From Faecalibacterium sp. I4-1-79 (GTDB lineage Bacteria > Bacillota > Clostridia > Oscillospirales > Ruminococcaceae), in contig NZ_CP094467.1 of NCBI RefSeq assembly GCF_023347235.1, positions 1-64,000 on the forward strand: 64,000 nucleotides of DNA, read 5' to 3'. A program made the translations under genes and the position numbers. Positions 18,695 through 27,042 of the stretch are shown in pieces. The notes below the pieces were generated by a model. It was not told where the DNA came from. It did no database searches and worked only from the letters and a program-made list of their open reading frames with translations. Numbering within the stretch: the stretch's first letter is position 1; each line of letters opens with the position of its first letter.

Positions 18695-20269
18695 ATGGAT
18701 ATGGAAGAAAAGAAGCTGGAAACCAACACGGAACAGAACCTGCCGGTGCAGGAGCTGCCCGCCGATATCCCCGCCGAGGTGCGTCAGAAGCTGGCGGAGG
18801 ATCTGAACGAGGAAGCCACCGAGGATCTGAAGCAGGATATGCGGGAGGCAGAGCGGGAGGAAGCCAATGACGAAGAGGTCAAGGCAAACCCCGAGATGCT
18901 GACCAAGAGCCGTCTGCTGAAGCTGCTGATCAAAAAGCAGTACGTCAAGCTGCGCGAGGTGACTGAGGAAGAGCAGCCCGCCGACCTTGCCGAGCTGCTG
19001 GAAGAGCTGGACGAGAACAACCGTCTGGTGGTGTTCCGCCTGCTGAAAAAGGAAGTTGCCACCGAAGCCTTTGCCTATATGTCCGACGAAGCCCGGGACG
19101 ATCTGGTGAACGCTTTCTCGGACGTGGAGCTGGTGAGCGCCATCGAGGAGATGAGTCTGGACGATGCCGCCGACCTGCTGGAAGATATGCCCGCAGGCGT
19201 GGTCAAGCGGGTGCTGGAAAAATCCTCCCGGGAGACCCGCGAGAGCCTGAACAAGCTGCTGAACTACCCGGAAAGCTCTGCCGGCAGCCTGATGACCCCG
19301 GAATATGTGCGTCTGCGCATGGATATGACGGTGGAACAGGCCTTTGCCGCCATCCGCAAGCAGGGCGAGAACGCCGAGACCGTCTACACCTGCTATGTGG
19401 TGGAGAGCAACCGGCTGCAGGGCGTTGTCTCGGCCCGCAATCTGCTGTTGGCAGACCCCAAGACCCCCATCACGGAGATCATGGAGGACAATCTGGTCAC
19501 CGTGAAGGTCACCGACGATCAGGAGTTTGTGGCCCGTGAGATGCAGCGCTACGACTTTACCGCCATGCCCGTTCTGGACAACGAGGGGATGTTCGTGGGT
19601 ATCATCACCATCGACGACGCTATCGACGTTCTGACCGACGAGAGCACCGAGGATATGCAGAAGATGGCTGCTATTCTCCCGGATGACGACGCCACCACCT
19701 ACTTCGGCACCAGCGTGTGGACCCACGCAAAGCAGCGCATCCCGTGGCTGCTGATTTTGATGCTGTCCGCTACCTTTACCGGCATGGTCACCACCCACTA
19801 CGAGGAAGCCTTTGTCAGCCTGCCGCTGCTGGTCTCCTTCATGCCCATGCTGATGGATACCGCCGGTAACTGCGGCAACCAGATCAGCACCCTGATGGTG
19901 CGCGGTCTGGCACTGGGCGAGGTAGAGCCCGCCGACTTTATGCGGGTGCTGGCCAAGGAGCTGCGGGTGTCTGCCATCGTGGGCGCAGTGCTGGGCATCG
20001 TGAATGGCCTGCGCATCTACCTGATGTACACCTTCCTCTTCCCCGGCCAGTACGCCAACGTGATGGGCTACGCCATCGTGGTCAGCGTATCGCTGTTCTT
20101 CAGCGTCATTCTGGCAAAGCTGGTGGGCGGTATGCTGCCGCTTGCCGCCAAAAAGCTGGGTGCCGACCCCGCCATTATGGCTACTCCCTTCATCACTACC
20201 ATCGTGGACGCTTGCAGCCTGATCCTCTATTTCCAGATCGCACAGCTGGTGTTCCGCAATATGATGTAA
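18695..20269 (+). CDS. mgtE: Magnesium transporter MgtE
   Basis: A 524-residue MgtE-family Mg2+ channel. Residues about 1-75 are a charged extension. The N domain occupies about 75-205, with the helical repeats LAELLEELDENNRLVVFRLL and AADLLEDMP. Two CBS domains follow at about 205-330 (SLMTPEY..., ITEIMEDN...), and five membrane helices come after residue 350, ending VDACSLILYFQIAQLVF. MgtE gates on cytosolic Mg2+ through the N and CBS domains. RBS AGAGGAGG precedes the ATG. Regulation by the long structured leader upstream is likely. Confidence 0.95.
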   Translation: MDMEEKKLETNTEQNLPVQELPADIPAEVRQKLAEDLNEEATEDLKQDMREAEREEANDEEVKANPEMLTKSRLLKLLIKKQYVKLREVTEEEQPADLAELLEELDENNRLVVFRLLKKEVATEAFAYMSDEARDDLVNAFSDVELVSAIEEMSLDDAADLLEDMPAGVVKRVLEKSSRETRESLNKLLNYPESSAGSLMTPEYVRLRMDMTVEQAFAAIRKQGENAETVYTCYVVESNRLQGVVSARNLLLADPKTPITEIMEDNLVTVKVTDDQEFVAREMQRYDFTAMPVLDNEGMFVGIITIDDAIDVLTDESTEDMQKMAAILPDDDATTYFGTSVWTHAKQRIPWLLILMLSATFTGMVTTHYEEAFVSLPLLVSFMPMLMDTAGNCGNQISTLMVRGLALGEVEPADFMRVLAKELRVSAIVGAVLGIVNGLRIYLMYTFLFPGQYANVMGYAIVVSVSLFFSVILAKLVGGMLPLAAKKLGADPAIMATPFITTIVDACSLILYFQIAQLVFRNMM

Positions 20270-20279
20270 AGAAAAAAGC

Positions 20280-20317
20280 AATGCCGGACGGTCTGCGGAC
20301 CGCCCGGCATTTTTTTG
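20280..20317 (+). terminator. Terminator of mgtE
   Basis: AATGCCGG-CGGT, TCTGCGGA apex, ACCG-CCGGCATT, then seven T residues. Confidence 0.85.
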
Positions 20318-20323
20318 CGGGAC

Positions 20324-20478
20324 GAACCCTCTCAGTCATCGCTGCGCGATGACAGCTCCCCCGAAGGGGGAGCTTATAGCACTGTCGGAAGCTTTTAGTA
20401 TTCATCCGATACGTTTCAGTTATCGCAAAAAAGCTCCCCCTTCGGGGGAGCTGTCGCCGCAGGCGACTGAGAGGGTTC
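20324..20478. repeat. Module B element with perfect 14-bp inverted ends
   Basis: 155 bp bounded by GAACCCTCTCAGTC and its exact complement GACTGAGAGGGTTC. Next to each end is a short hairpin (ATCGC/GCGAT; GTCGCC/GGCGAC), then AGCTCCCCC-GAA-GGGGGAGCT stems on both sides. The centre is AT-rich. It has no gene and looks like a miniature inverted-repeat element. Confidence 0.8.
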
Positions 20479-20495
20479 AGACGGGGTAAAAACCG

Positions 20496-20932
20496 TGTGG
20501 AAAACCACAGTTTGTGTCCGTTTTCCACACCGGGTTTTTCTCCCCGGCGGTTTGTGGAAAACTGCCCGGGGCAAGATTCCAGATTGGAGAAAAGCAAACC
20601 CGTAAGCCGGAGTAAACTGTAAAAACAAAAGAAAAACCTTCGACTTTCTTTTTTATAAAAGGCAGATTGCCCACATTTTTGCCCACAAATTTCCAGAATG
20701 CGGCGGCATCCATTACGGCTTGTATAGGGCTTTCCTCCACTGGATGTGGAAAACTATGTGGAAAAGGTGGAAAACATCGTTGGAAACTGCGCCTCTTTTT
20801 CACAAAAACGGTGGAAAACCCGGTGGAAAAAGTGAAAAGTTCATTCCAGACCGGATAGTCCATACAATTTTCGGTTGTCGTTTTGGGACTTGAAACCCGC
20901 ATGAATGCTGTGCTTTTCCCGCCTTTTCCACA
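20496..20932. other. Cluster of TTTTCCACA DnaA-type boxes around an AT-rich core
   Basis: Six exact copies of TTTTCCACA (either strand) occur at 20496, 20521, 20553, 20745, 20757 and 20924. Several one-mismatch copies (GGTGGAAAA) lie at 20766, 20809 and 20822. The two groups flank an AT-rich stretch at about 20610-20665. This arrangement resembles a bipartite origin or a DnaA-titration locus. The 829-bp gap between mgtE and the next gene has no other content apart from the module B element and the next promoter. Confidence 0.55.
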
Positions 20933-21021
20933 CCCCGGCGGCTGCGGTGTGAAAAAACTGCGCGTGCAACCTGTCTGCCGGGAAAGAAAGTGCAGTTTCA
21001 ACGCCTTCCGCGTGGATTTTC

Positions 21022-21050
21022 TTGAATGCGGGGGCCTGTCATGGTAAAAT
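21022..21050 (+). promoter_or_regulatory. Promoter of the rhomboid-like gene
   Basis: TTGAAT, 17 bp, TAAAAT. Confidence 0.6.
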
Positions 21051-21098
21051 AGGGGTAACATGAAACTGGCGGGGCATCCCGCAACGGAGGCGAAACAC

Positions 21099-21743
21099 AT
21101 GAACAACTGGCTGAACAGGCTGGAGCGCAAGTATGGCCGCTATGGCATCCCGAACCTGACCAATATTCTGGTGGCGGGGCAGATCTTAGTGCTGGCCATC
21201 GAGCTGTTTGTTGACCGCACCATCACGGGCTGGCTGGGGCTCAGCCGCAGCCTGCTGCTGCAAGGGCAGGTCTGGCGGGTGATCAGCTTTATATTCATCC
21301 CCTTTTCCGGCGGCAGCATCCTCAGCGTGGTGCTGGGCATCTACTTCACATGGTTCGTCGGCACGGCGCTGGAGCGGGAGTGGGGCGATTTCCGCTACAC
21401 GGTGTATCTGCTGTCCGGCGTGCTGGGCACGGTGCTGGGCTGTCTGCTCACCGGCGTGACCGCCAGCACCTACTGCCTGTCCCTCTCGCTGCTGCTGGCT
21501 TTTGCCATGCTTTACCCGGAGGTGCAGCTGCTGCTCTTCTTCGTCATCCCCATCCGGGTGAAATATTTCGGCGTTTTCGCGGCAGTGCTGTGGGTGTTCG
21601 GCTTTCTGGGCGCATCCCTGCCCGGCAAGCTGGACTACCTGTTGTCCATGCTCAACGTCTGGCTCTTCTTTGCCCCCATGGCCTACCGCTCCCTCCGCGC
21701 ATGGGTGCGCCGGGAGCAGTGGAAGCGGAAGAATAGGAGGTAA
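21099..21743 (+). CDS. Rhomboid-like integral membrane protein, probably inactive
   Basis: A 214-residue protein with about five to six hydrophobic segments and a rhomboid-like layout: an N-terminal cytoplasmic helix, a loop helix before WRVISFIFIPF, then GIYFTWFVGTALEREWGDFRY, which resembles the rhomboid L1/TM2 region. Where active rhomboids have GxSG it reads ASTYCLSLSLLLAF, and no catalytic histidine is evident in the last helices, so it is likely a pseudoprotease. The ATG at 21099 was chosen for the GGAGG site at 21086; an upstream ATG at 21060 overlaps the promoter region. Confidence 0.7.
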   Translation: MNNWLNRLERKYGRYGIPNLTNILVAGQILVLAIELFVDRTITGWLGLSRSLLLQGQVWRVISFIFIPFSGGSILSVVLGIYFTWFVGTALEREWGDFRYTVYLLSGVLGTVLGCLLTGVTASTYCLSLSLLLAFAMLYPEVQLLLFFVIPIRVKYFGVFAAVLWVFGFLGASLPGKLDYLLSMLNVWLFFAPMAYRSLRAWVRREQWKRKNRR

Positions 21744-21770
21744 GACCCCTCCCGTGAAAATGGAAACTGC

Positions 21771-22204
21771 CGAGGGGTGTTCTCTTTTGACACCAAAAGA
21801 GAACCGGAAAAGTGTGCGCTCTGCGGGGAAAGTTACTGCCTGCTTTCAGCGTGCAAAGACGCTCCGCTGGGCCAGAGGCAGGGAGGGGTGTTCCGACTCC
21901 CCCCTCCCTACCTCTGGACTCCACCCACCCCGCAACGGGTCAAGGGCTACACGCCCTTAACAATCCTAAAGAAGAAGTCGAAGCACAAAAAAGCTAGCGC
22001 TGCGCCAGTCGGCGCTATCGCTTTAACGCTTTTTTCGCTTCTCCATTTATAGCCCCTCAGTCGCTGCGCGACAGATTCCCCTTTTTGTCACCTGCGGTGA
22101 CATCTTCCCCCGGCCGGGGGAAGTCGGCCCTCTCGGGGGAGCAAGCGCCCACCCGCAGCGCCGCGCTTTCGCAGAAAGCGGCGCTGCAAATGCTGTTTCC
22201 CTCC
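21771..22204. repeat. Core C repeat, copy 2, with flanking hairpin modules
   Basis: Core C runs at 21838-22064 in the opposite orientation to copy 1. At 21779-21804 lies a separate 10-bp hairpin, GTTCTCTTTT / AAAAGAGAAC, which is repeated at 35905. After the core come GTCACC/GGTGAC and CCCCCGG/CCGGGGG stems, then a GCGCCGC hairpin. The rest of the gap to holB is module A copy b. No gene is seen. Confidence 0.7.
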
Positions 22205-22324
22205 ACGACCCCACCCGTGAAAAGGCAATTCTGGAAAATCCGCAGATTTTCCAGAATTGCGAAATATAAAATAATCTTTCCGCTGAACATGGCTAGAGCG
22301 CAGCGGAAGCCATTTTAAATCGTC
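22205..22324 (-). repeat. Module A structured repeat, copy b
   Basis: On the minus strand it runs from GACGATTTAAAATGGCT (22324) with hairpin ATGGCT / AGCCAT, through TTCAGCGGAA, to a second hairpin GCAATTCTGGAAAATC / GATTTTCCAGAATTGC and TTTTCACGGG. The first stem differs from copy a but pairing is kept. Confidence 0.75.
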
Positions 22325-22353
22325 TTACGTCTCACAAAAGGAGTACCCCCATC

Positions 22354-23319
22354 ATGATGCTGGACCGCATGGAAGGCAACGCAGAACTGAAAACCAGCGT
22401 GCAGCAGATGCTGGCCACCCGTCGGCTGACTCATAGCGTGCTGCTGGTGGGCGAAGCCGGTCTTGGCACCGGCTTTGCCGCCCGCTGCATCGCCGCCGAC
22501 TACCTCTACCCCGCCGGCGGTGCCGCCGCCGAAGCGCTGCTGCGGGGCGAGTGCTGCCGCGCCGTGGCAAAAGCCGGTAAGCGCGACAGCGGCACGGTGG
22601 AGACCGGCATCGTGCGGGAGGCCATCTCGGTGTCCGGCATGGGCAGCGGCGGAAAGTATCTGGTGGGTCAGGTCACTGCCATGCGCAGCGAAATTTTCAA
22701 CACCAGCCTTTCCGCCGAGGGGCGCGCCGTGCTTTTGTATCATGTGGAGCGCATGAACGAGGAATCTGCCAACGCCCTGCTCAAGGTCATGGAAGAGCCG
22801 CCGGAAGGGGTGCTGTTTCTGCTCACGGCGGATTCGCTGGCCAGTGTGCTGCCCACCATCCGCAGCCGCTGCGTCAGCTTTGCGGTAGCACCGGTGTCCC
22901 CCGCCGACTGCACCCGCTACTGCGCGGCGCAGGGCGTGGACAAAAAAACAGCCGCACTGTACAGTGAGCTGTTCGATGGTCATATTGGCACGGTGCTGGC
23001 GGTCGCCCGGGACGAAGCCCGCGCCGCACAGGTGGAAAAGGCGCTGGAGCTTGCCCGCGCCGCCGCCGCCCGGGATAGCTACACCGCCGCTGTGCTGCTT
23101 GCCGCCTACGAAAAGGATAAAGCTGCCGCTTCCGCCCTGCTGACCGATTTCCGCGCCGTGGCAGCGGCAGGTCTGCGCAGCAGCCCCCGCGCCCCGGTAC
23201 AGGGCACACAGGCGCAGCAGGCGGTGCGTCTGGCAGATGCCGCCCTGCAGCGGCTGGGCGCACAGGTAAACCCCAAGATAGTGCTTTCGGTGTTTGCGGC
23301 AAAGCTGCGCACCGTTTAA
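22354..23319 (+). CDS. holB: DNA polymerase III delta' subunit
   Basis: A 321-residue clamp-loader subunit related to HolB. The AAA+ domain has a degenerate P-loop, GEAGLGTGFAAR, with Gly-Thr where Lys-Thr/Ser is expected; delta' subunits are typically non-hydrolysing. The motif NEESANALLKVMEEPPEG is the family signature, and SRC near LPTIRSRC marks the sensor region. It helps load the DnaN clamp onto primed DNA. Unlike in Bacillus it is separated from ricT, trmN6 and rsmI, which appear 4-8 kb downstream on the other strand. Confidence 0.9.
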   Translation: MMLDRMEGNAELKTSVQQMLATRRLTHSVLLVGEAGLGTGFAARCIAADYLYPAGGAAAEALLRGECCRAVAKAGKRDSGTVETGIVREAISVSGMGSGGKYLVGQVTAMRSEIFNTSLSAEGRAVLLYHVERMNEESANALLKVMEEPPEGVLFLLTADSLASVLPTIRSRCVSFAVAPVSPADCTRYCAAQGVDKKTAALYSELFDGHIGTVLAVARDEARAAQVEKALELARAAAARDSYTAAVLLAAYEKDKAAASALLTDFRAVAAAGLRSSPRAPVQGTQAQQAVRLADAALQRLGAQVNPKIVLSVFAAKLRTV

Positions 23320-23335
23320 ATAACGAAACAACAAG

Positions 23336-23379
23336 AAACCCCTCCGGCGCTTGCGGTACACCGGAGGGATTTCTTGTTT
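23336..23379 (+). terminator. Terminator of holB
   Basis: AAACCCCTCCGG / CCGGAGGG stem followed by ATTTCTTGTTT. Confidence 0.7.
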
Positions 23380-23440
23380 GGGGTATTGCTTTGGTGTGAG
23401 GAGGAATCATGTGCGGGGAAGTGGTTGCGGCCCCACTGTC
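23380..23440 (+). repeat. GTGTGAGGAGGAATCATG motif, copy 2
   Basis: GGTATTGCTTTGGTGTGAGG, then AGGAATCATGT, then GGGGAAGTGGTTGCGGCCCC. Apart from short differences it is the same as the minus-strand sequence at 18177-18240, and like that copy it follows a strong hairpin. Confidence 0.5.
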
Positions 23441-23576
23441 CCTGCAAGATACAGTATACCCGATTTTACGAAAAAAGTCATTACATTTCTGTGAAAATTC
23501 AAGAAAGTCCTTGAAACTTTGTACCGCAGTGCGAAAAAAATACAAAATGAAACGTTTAAGAAGAAAAACTGAACTC

Positions 23577-24079
23577 CCTCAGTCAAAACCTGACGGTTTT
23601 GCCAGCTCCCTCGGGGAGGGAGCCTTTGGCGCGTCCGGAAGCTTTGCGCTTTAGTAGGAAAGCTTTTGCTTGCCATCAGCGTGCAGGGACGCTCCGCTGG
23701 GCCAGAGGCAGGGAGGGGTGTTCCGACTCCCCCCTCCCTACCTCTGGACTCCACCCACCCCGCAACGGGTCAAGGGCTGCACGCCCTTGACAAACCTTAA
23801 GAAGAAGTCGAAGCACAAAAAAGCTAGCGCTGCGCCAGTCGGCGCTATCGCTTTAACGCTTTTTTCGCTTCTCCATCTATAACCCCTCAGTCGCTGCGCG
23901 ACAGCTCCCCCAAGGGGGAGCGGGCACGCCCGGAAGCTTTCTTATTGCACCTAAAACTTTAGTGGTAAACCTTACGGCTTGGCTCTCCCTGAGAGGAAAG
24001 ACTTCCCCCGCTCCGGGGGAAGATGTCACCGCAGGTGACAAAAAGGGGAATCTGGCGCGGGAGCGCCTGAGAGGGCGTG
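23577..24079. repeat. Core C repeat, copy 3, between module B ends
   Basis: It starts with a module B end (CTCCCTCAGTC with CAAAACC/GGTTTTG hairpin, 23573-23635). Core C follows at 23667-23894, and a further module B-like segment runs at 23883-24079 (CCCCTCAGTCGC to GCGCCTGAGAGGG). Stems GGGGGAAG/CTTCCCCC and GTCACC/GGTGAC are present. It fills the gap between holB and the carbonic anhydrase gene; no coding sequence is evident. Confidence 0.7.
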
Positions 24080-24097
24080 GGTGACCCCGCCGCACTC

Positions 24098-24616
24098 TCA
24101 CCCGTTTTTCATCTGCTCTGCGTGCAGTTTTCCGTGCTCCACATAATGGGCGGCGTTGTGCAGGTTGGCTTCCACCTGCGCGGCGCTCACCTGCTTGATG
24201 ACCCGGGCGGGCACGCCCACCGCCACCGAGTTGTCCGGGATGACCATGCCTTCCGGCACCAGTGCCCCTGCCCCGATGATGCAGTTTTTGCCCACAACAC
24301 AGTGGTTCAGTAATGTGGCGTGCATCCCGATGAGACTGCCGTCCCCTACGGTGCAGCCGTGCACCAGTGCGCAGTGCCCTACCGTGACGTTTTCGCCAAG
24401 GGTCACGCAGCCGCCGATGTCGCAGTGCAGCACCGCGTTGTCCTGCACGTTGCTGTTTTTGCCGATGGTCAGCGTGCCGTCATCCCCGCGCAGCACCGCA
24501 CCGTACCAGACGGTGGAGCCGGGCTTTAAAACCACATCTCCCTGCACGGTAGCGCTGGGGGCTACAAAAGCTGCGCCCTCATCGCGGGGCGTTTTTCCAC
24601 AAAAGGATAAGAACAT
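24098..24616 (-). CDS. Gamma-class carbonic anhydrase family protein
   Basis: A 172-residue left-handed beta-helix protein built of hexapeptide repeats. It shows the family motifs VLRGDD, NVQDNAVLHCD, GHCALVHGCTVGD and GMHATLL; the histidines in LHCD, GHCALVHG and GMHA are the expected metal ligands. Members hydrate CO2 or are cytosolic YrdA/PaaY-like proteins of uncertain role. It diverges from dacA, with 107 bp between the two starts. Confidence 0.9.
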   Translation of the reverse strand: MFLSFCGKTPRDEGAAFVAPSATVQGDVVLKPGSTVWYGAVLRGDDGTLTIGKNSNVQDNAVLHCDIGGCVTLGENVTVGHCALVHGCTVGDGSLIGMHATLLNHCVVGKNCIIGAGALVPEGMVIPDNSVAVGVPARVIKQVSAAQVEANLHNAAHYVEHGKLHAEQMKNG

Positions 24617-24723
24617 TGTTAAAAACCACCTTTCTCTTTTGGTTCTTTTATGGTATTCTTATAAGTAAGGAACAAAAATGTGCGCGCCGGTTTTGCCGGA
24701 GCGGGATTCAAGGGGGTACCTTC

Positions 24724-26016
24724 ATGCTTCACAACACGTTCTGCCGCCGGTTGGCGGCACTGGTGCTCACGCTGGCGGTCGCCGTCAGCGCAGTGCTGCC
24801 TGTATTTGCAGTATACCCCATGCCCGTCCAGACTGCAACAGAGACTGAGGCAGTGTATTTGTTCAACGCAGACACCGGCAAGACCATCCTGAGCCAGAAC
24901 GCCGACCAGCAGAAATATGTGGCAAGCCTGACCAAGCTGATGACCGCCCTGCTGCTGGTGGAAAGCGGCAAGGACCTGAACGGTGAAGTGACCGTGCCCA
25001 CCGATTTAACGCAGGAGTTCAAGGATATCCAAAACGCCAACGGCACCACCATGGGGCTGCGCATCGGCGAAACCGTGCGCCGCATCGACCTGCTGAACGC
25101 CATGCTCATCGTCAGCGCCAACGACGCCGCCAGCGTCATTGCGTGGGACGTGGGGGGCAGCGTGGTGGGCTTTGTGCAGCAGATGAACGCCCGGGCGGCA
25201 GAGCTGGGCTGCACCGGCACGAACTTTACCTGTGCCCACGGCCTGTTTGACTACGGCAACGTGTCCACTGCGCAGGATCTGGCAAAGATCGCCGCCGCCT
25301 GCGCGGAGAACCAGACCTTTGCACAGGTGGCGGGCACCGCCAGCTATGTGCTGCCAGCCACCAATCTGCGCAAGGCCGAGCACACCATCAGCAGCTCCAA
25401 CAGCCTGATGAACAGCGAAAGCGCCAACTACCGGGAGTATGTCAAGTGGGTCAAGGGAGGCTTTACCACGCTGGCGGGCCGCTGCATCGTGGCCTTTGCC
25501 CAGCAGGACGGCCACAACTACGGGCTGGTGATCCTTGGCTGCGACACGCAGGAGCACCTGTTTGCCGCGTGTGACGACCTTTTTGACTGGGCCTTTGCCA
25601 GCTTTGCCGACCGTCCGCTGGTGGATACCAAGACCGTGCTGACCACCGTAGACCTGACCAAGTGCCGCACCGAGCCGTCCGTGGAGCTGTACGCCGCAGC
25701 CCCGGTCAGCGGCTACGGCCACAGCGACGATAAGGTGAGCTATTCCTTCGACCTGCCCGAGAGCGTCTCTGCTACCGTCAAGGAAGGCCAGAAGCTGGGC
25801 ACTGCCACCGTCTATCTGGACGGCTACGAGGTGGGACAGGTAGACCTTGTGACCCACCGGGAGTATGTGTCGGACTTCCGCACCGATAGCAAGGCCACCC
25901 TGCTGCTGCTCTGCGCCCTGATCCTGATTTTGTGCGCGCTGGGCTTTGTCACCCTGCGCTGCGGCGGCGGGCTGACCCTCAACCAGCGCCGCCGCCAGAT
26001 GAAACGGAGAAGATAA
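24724..26016 (+). CDS. dacA: D-alanyl-D-alanine carboxypeptidase (PBP5/DacA family)
   Basis: A secreted, membrane-anchored serine peptidase family protein that trims the terminal D-Ala of peptidoglycan stems. The 430 residues begin with a signal peptide (RRLAALVLTLAVAVSAVLPVFA). Then come the S-x-x-K motif SLTK at 68-71 and SAN at 131-133. The third motif, normally KTG, reads KGG at 244-246 (YVKWVKGGFTTLAG). A C-terminal beta domain and a hydrophobic segment (about 383-405) followed by basic residues complete it. The ATG at 24724 after AAGGGGG is preferred; the longer open frame lacks a site. The KTG change may alter activity. Confidence 0.88.
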   Translation: MLHNTFCRRLAALVLTLAVAVSAVLPVFAVYPMPVQTATETEAVYLFNADTGKTILSQNADQQKYVASLTKLMTALLLVESGKDLNGEVTVPTDLTQEFKDIQNANGTTMGLRIGETVRRIDLLNAMLIVSANDAASVIAWDVGGSVVGFVQQMNARAAELGCTGTNFTCAHGLFDYGNVSTAQDLAKIAAACAENQTFAQVAGTASYVLPATNLRKAEHTISSSNSLMNSESANYREYVKWVKGGFTTLAGRCIVAFAQQDGHNYGLVILGCDTQEHLFAACDDLFDWAFASFADRPLVDTKTVLTTVDLTKCRTEPSVELYAAAPVSGYGHSDDKVSYSFDLPESVSATVKEGQKLGTATVYLDGYEVGQVDLVTHREYVSDFRTDSKATLLLLCALILILCALGFVTLRCGGGLTLNQRRRQMKRRR

Positions 26017-26018
26017 GA

Positions 26019-26226
26019 AAACCCTCTCAGGCTCACTGCGTTCGCCAGCTCCCCCGAAAGGGGGAGCTTTTTGCATCCGGTCAGCGCGAATAAAGCTCCC
26101 CCTTCGGGGGAGCTGGCACGCCGTCAGGCGTGACTGAGAGGGTTCAGGCGTCCCCTTGGGGGAGCTGGCTGCGAACGCAGTGAGCAGACTGAGGGGGTAT
26201 CCTTGCGGCGCGCATTCCAAATCGTC
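26019..26226. repeat. Module B element plus partial module A
   Basis: AACCCTCTCAGG (26019) and GACTGAGAGGGTTC (to 26145) bound a copy with GCTCCCCC/GGGGGAGC stems and a CACGCC/GGCGTG hairpin. A second, shorter remnant follows, and the last 22 bp (GCGCATTCCAAATCGTC) are the outer end of a minus-strand module A. Confidence 0.7.
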
Positions 26227-26232
26227 AAAGAT

Positions 26233-26273
26233 AAAAGGGGCTGGTGCACGGTTGTGCATCTGCCCCTTTTTTA
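26233..26273. terminator. Bidirectional terminator between dacA and birA
   Basis: AAAAGGGGC...GTGCAC-GGTT-GTGCAT...GCCCCTTTTTT; T-rich tracts on both strands serve the converging genes. Confidence 0.75.
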
Positions 26274-26274
26274 A

Positions 26275-27042
26275 TTATACTGCCCCGTAGATGCCGTGCA
26301 CCGACACTTCCCCGGTGAAAACATGCTGCTCACCGGCATCGGTGCGCACCACTAAACGCCCCTCGGCGTCCACGTCCACGGCTTCGCCTGCGCCCTGACT
26401 GCCGTCCGGCAGGTCAAAGGTGACCCGGCGGCCCAGATTGATGCAGGCGGCCTTGTATTCCTCCCGGAAGGGCGCAAAGCCGTCCCGGGCAAAGGTGTAC
26501 AGGTTGCGGTCAAAGCCAAAGTCGGTCAGCCCCTCCGCCAGCCATGCGGGGTCGGTGGCAAGATCCACCGCAGCGCCCTGCAAGGCCAGCGAGGTGCCGT
26601 GGGGCAGGTCGGCGGCGTCAAAATAGCTCTGGGGCTGGGCAAGGTTGATGCCGATGCCGCACAAAATGCCGCGCCCCTGCTGCTGGTAGCCGTAGCTCAC
26701 GCTCTCGCACAGGATGCCCACGATCTTTTTGCCGTTCAGCAAAAGGTCGTTGGGCCACTTGATCTGGCAGTCCACGCCATAGCGCAGCTGTAACTGGCGG
26801 CGCACCGCAAGGCTTGCCAGCAGCGGCAGGGTGGCAGGCTGTGCCAGCGGCTCCTTGATGGCCACCGTGTAGTACAGCGCCTTGCCCTCGGCGTTTACCC
26901 AGCTGCGGCCAAGCCGCCCGCGCCCGGCGGTCTGGTTTTCGGTATACACCGCCGCAACGGGGCCAAACTCCTCGAAATGTTCCTTTACATAGGCGTTGGT
27001 GCTGCCGCATTCCGGCAGATAGCGCACCTCGTTGATGCTCAT
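26275..27042 (-). CDS. birA: Biotin--[acetyl-CoA-carboxylase] ligase, short form
   Basis: Attaches biotin to carrier proteins of carboxylases via biotinyl-AMP. The 255 residues hold the ligase core: GSTN near residue 13, the biotinyl-AMP loop GRGRLGRSW near residue 40, KWPND near 99 and GIGIN near 130, followed by a short SH3-like C-terminal domain. There is no N-terminal winged helix, so unlike E. coli BirA it is not a repressor. Its ATG overlaps the end of the yfcE-like gene by 4 bp. Confidence 0.94.
   Translation of the reverse strand: MSINEVRYLPECGSTNAYVKEHFEEFGPVAAVYTENQTAGRGRLGRSWVNAEGKALYYTVAIKEPLAQPATLPLLASLAVRRQLQLRYGVDCQIKWPNDLLLNGKKIVGILCESVSYGYQQQGRGILCGIGINLAQPQSYFDAADLPHGTSLALQGAAVDLATDPAWLAEGLTDFGFDRNLYTFARDGFAPFREEYKAACINLGRRVTFDLPDGSQGAGEAVDVDAEGRLVVRTDAGEQHVFTGEVSVHGIYGAV

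Noticed and set aside
24616-24723. An N-terminal extension of the DacA-like protein from ATG 24616
   Set aside because: It would place a hydrophobic stretch before a second signal peptide and has no ribosome site; the ATG at 24724 directly precedes a normal signal sequence.
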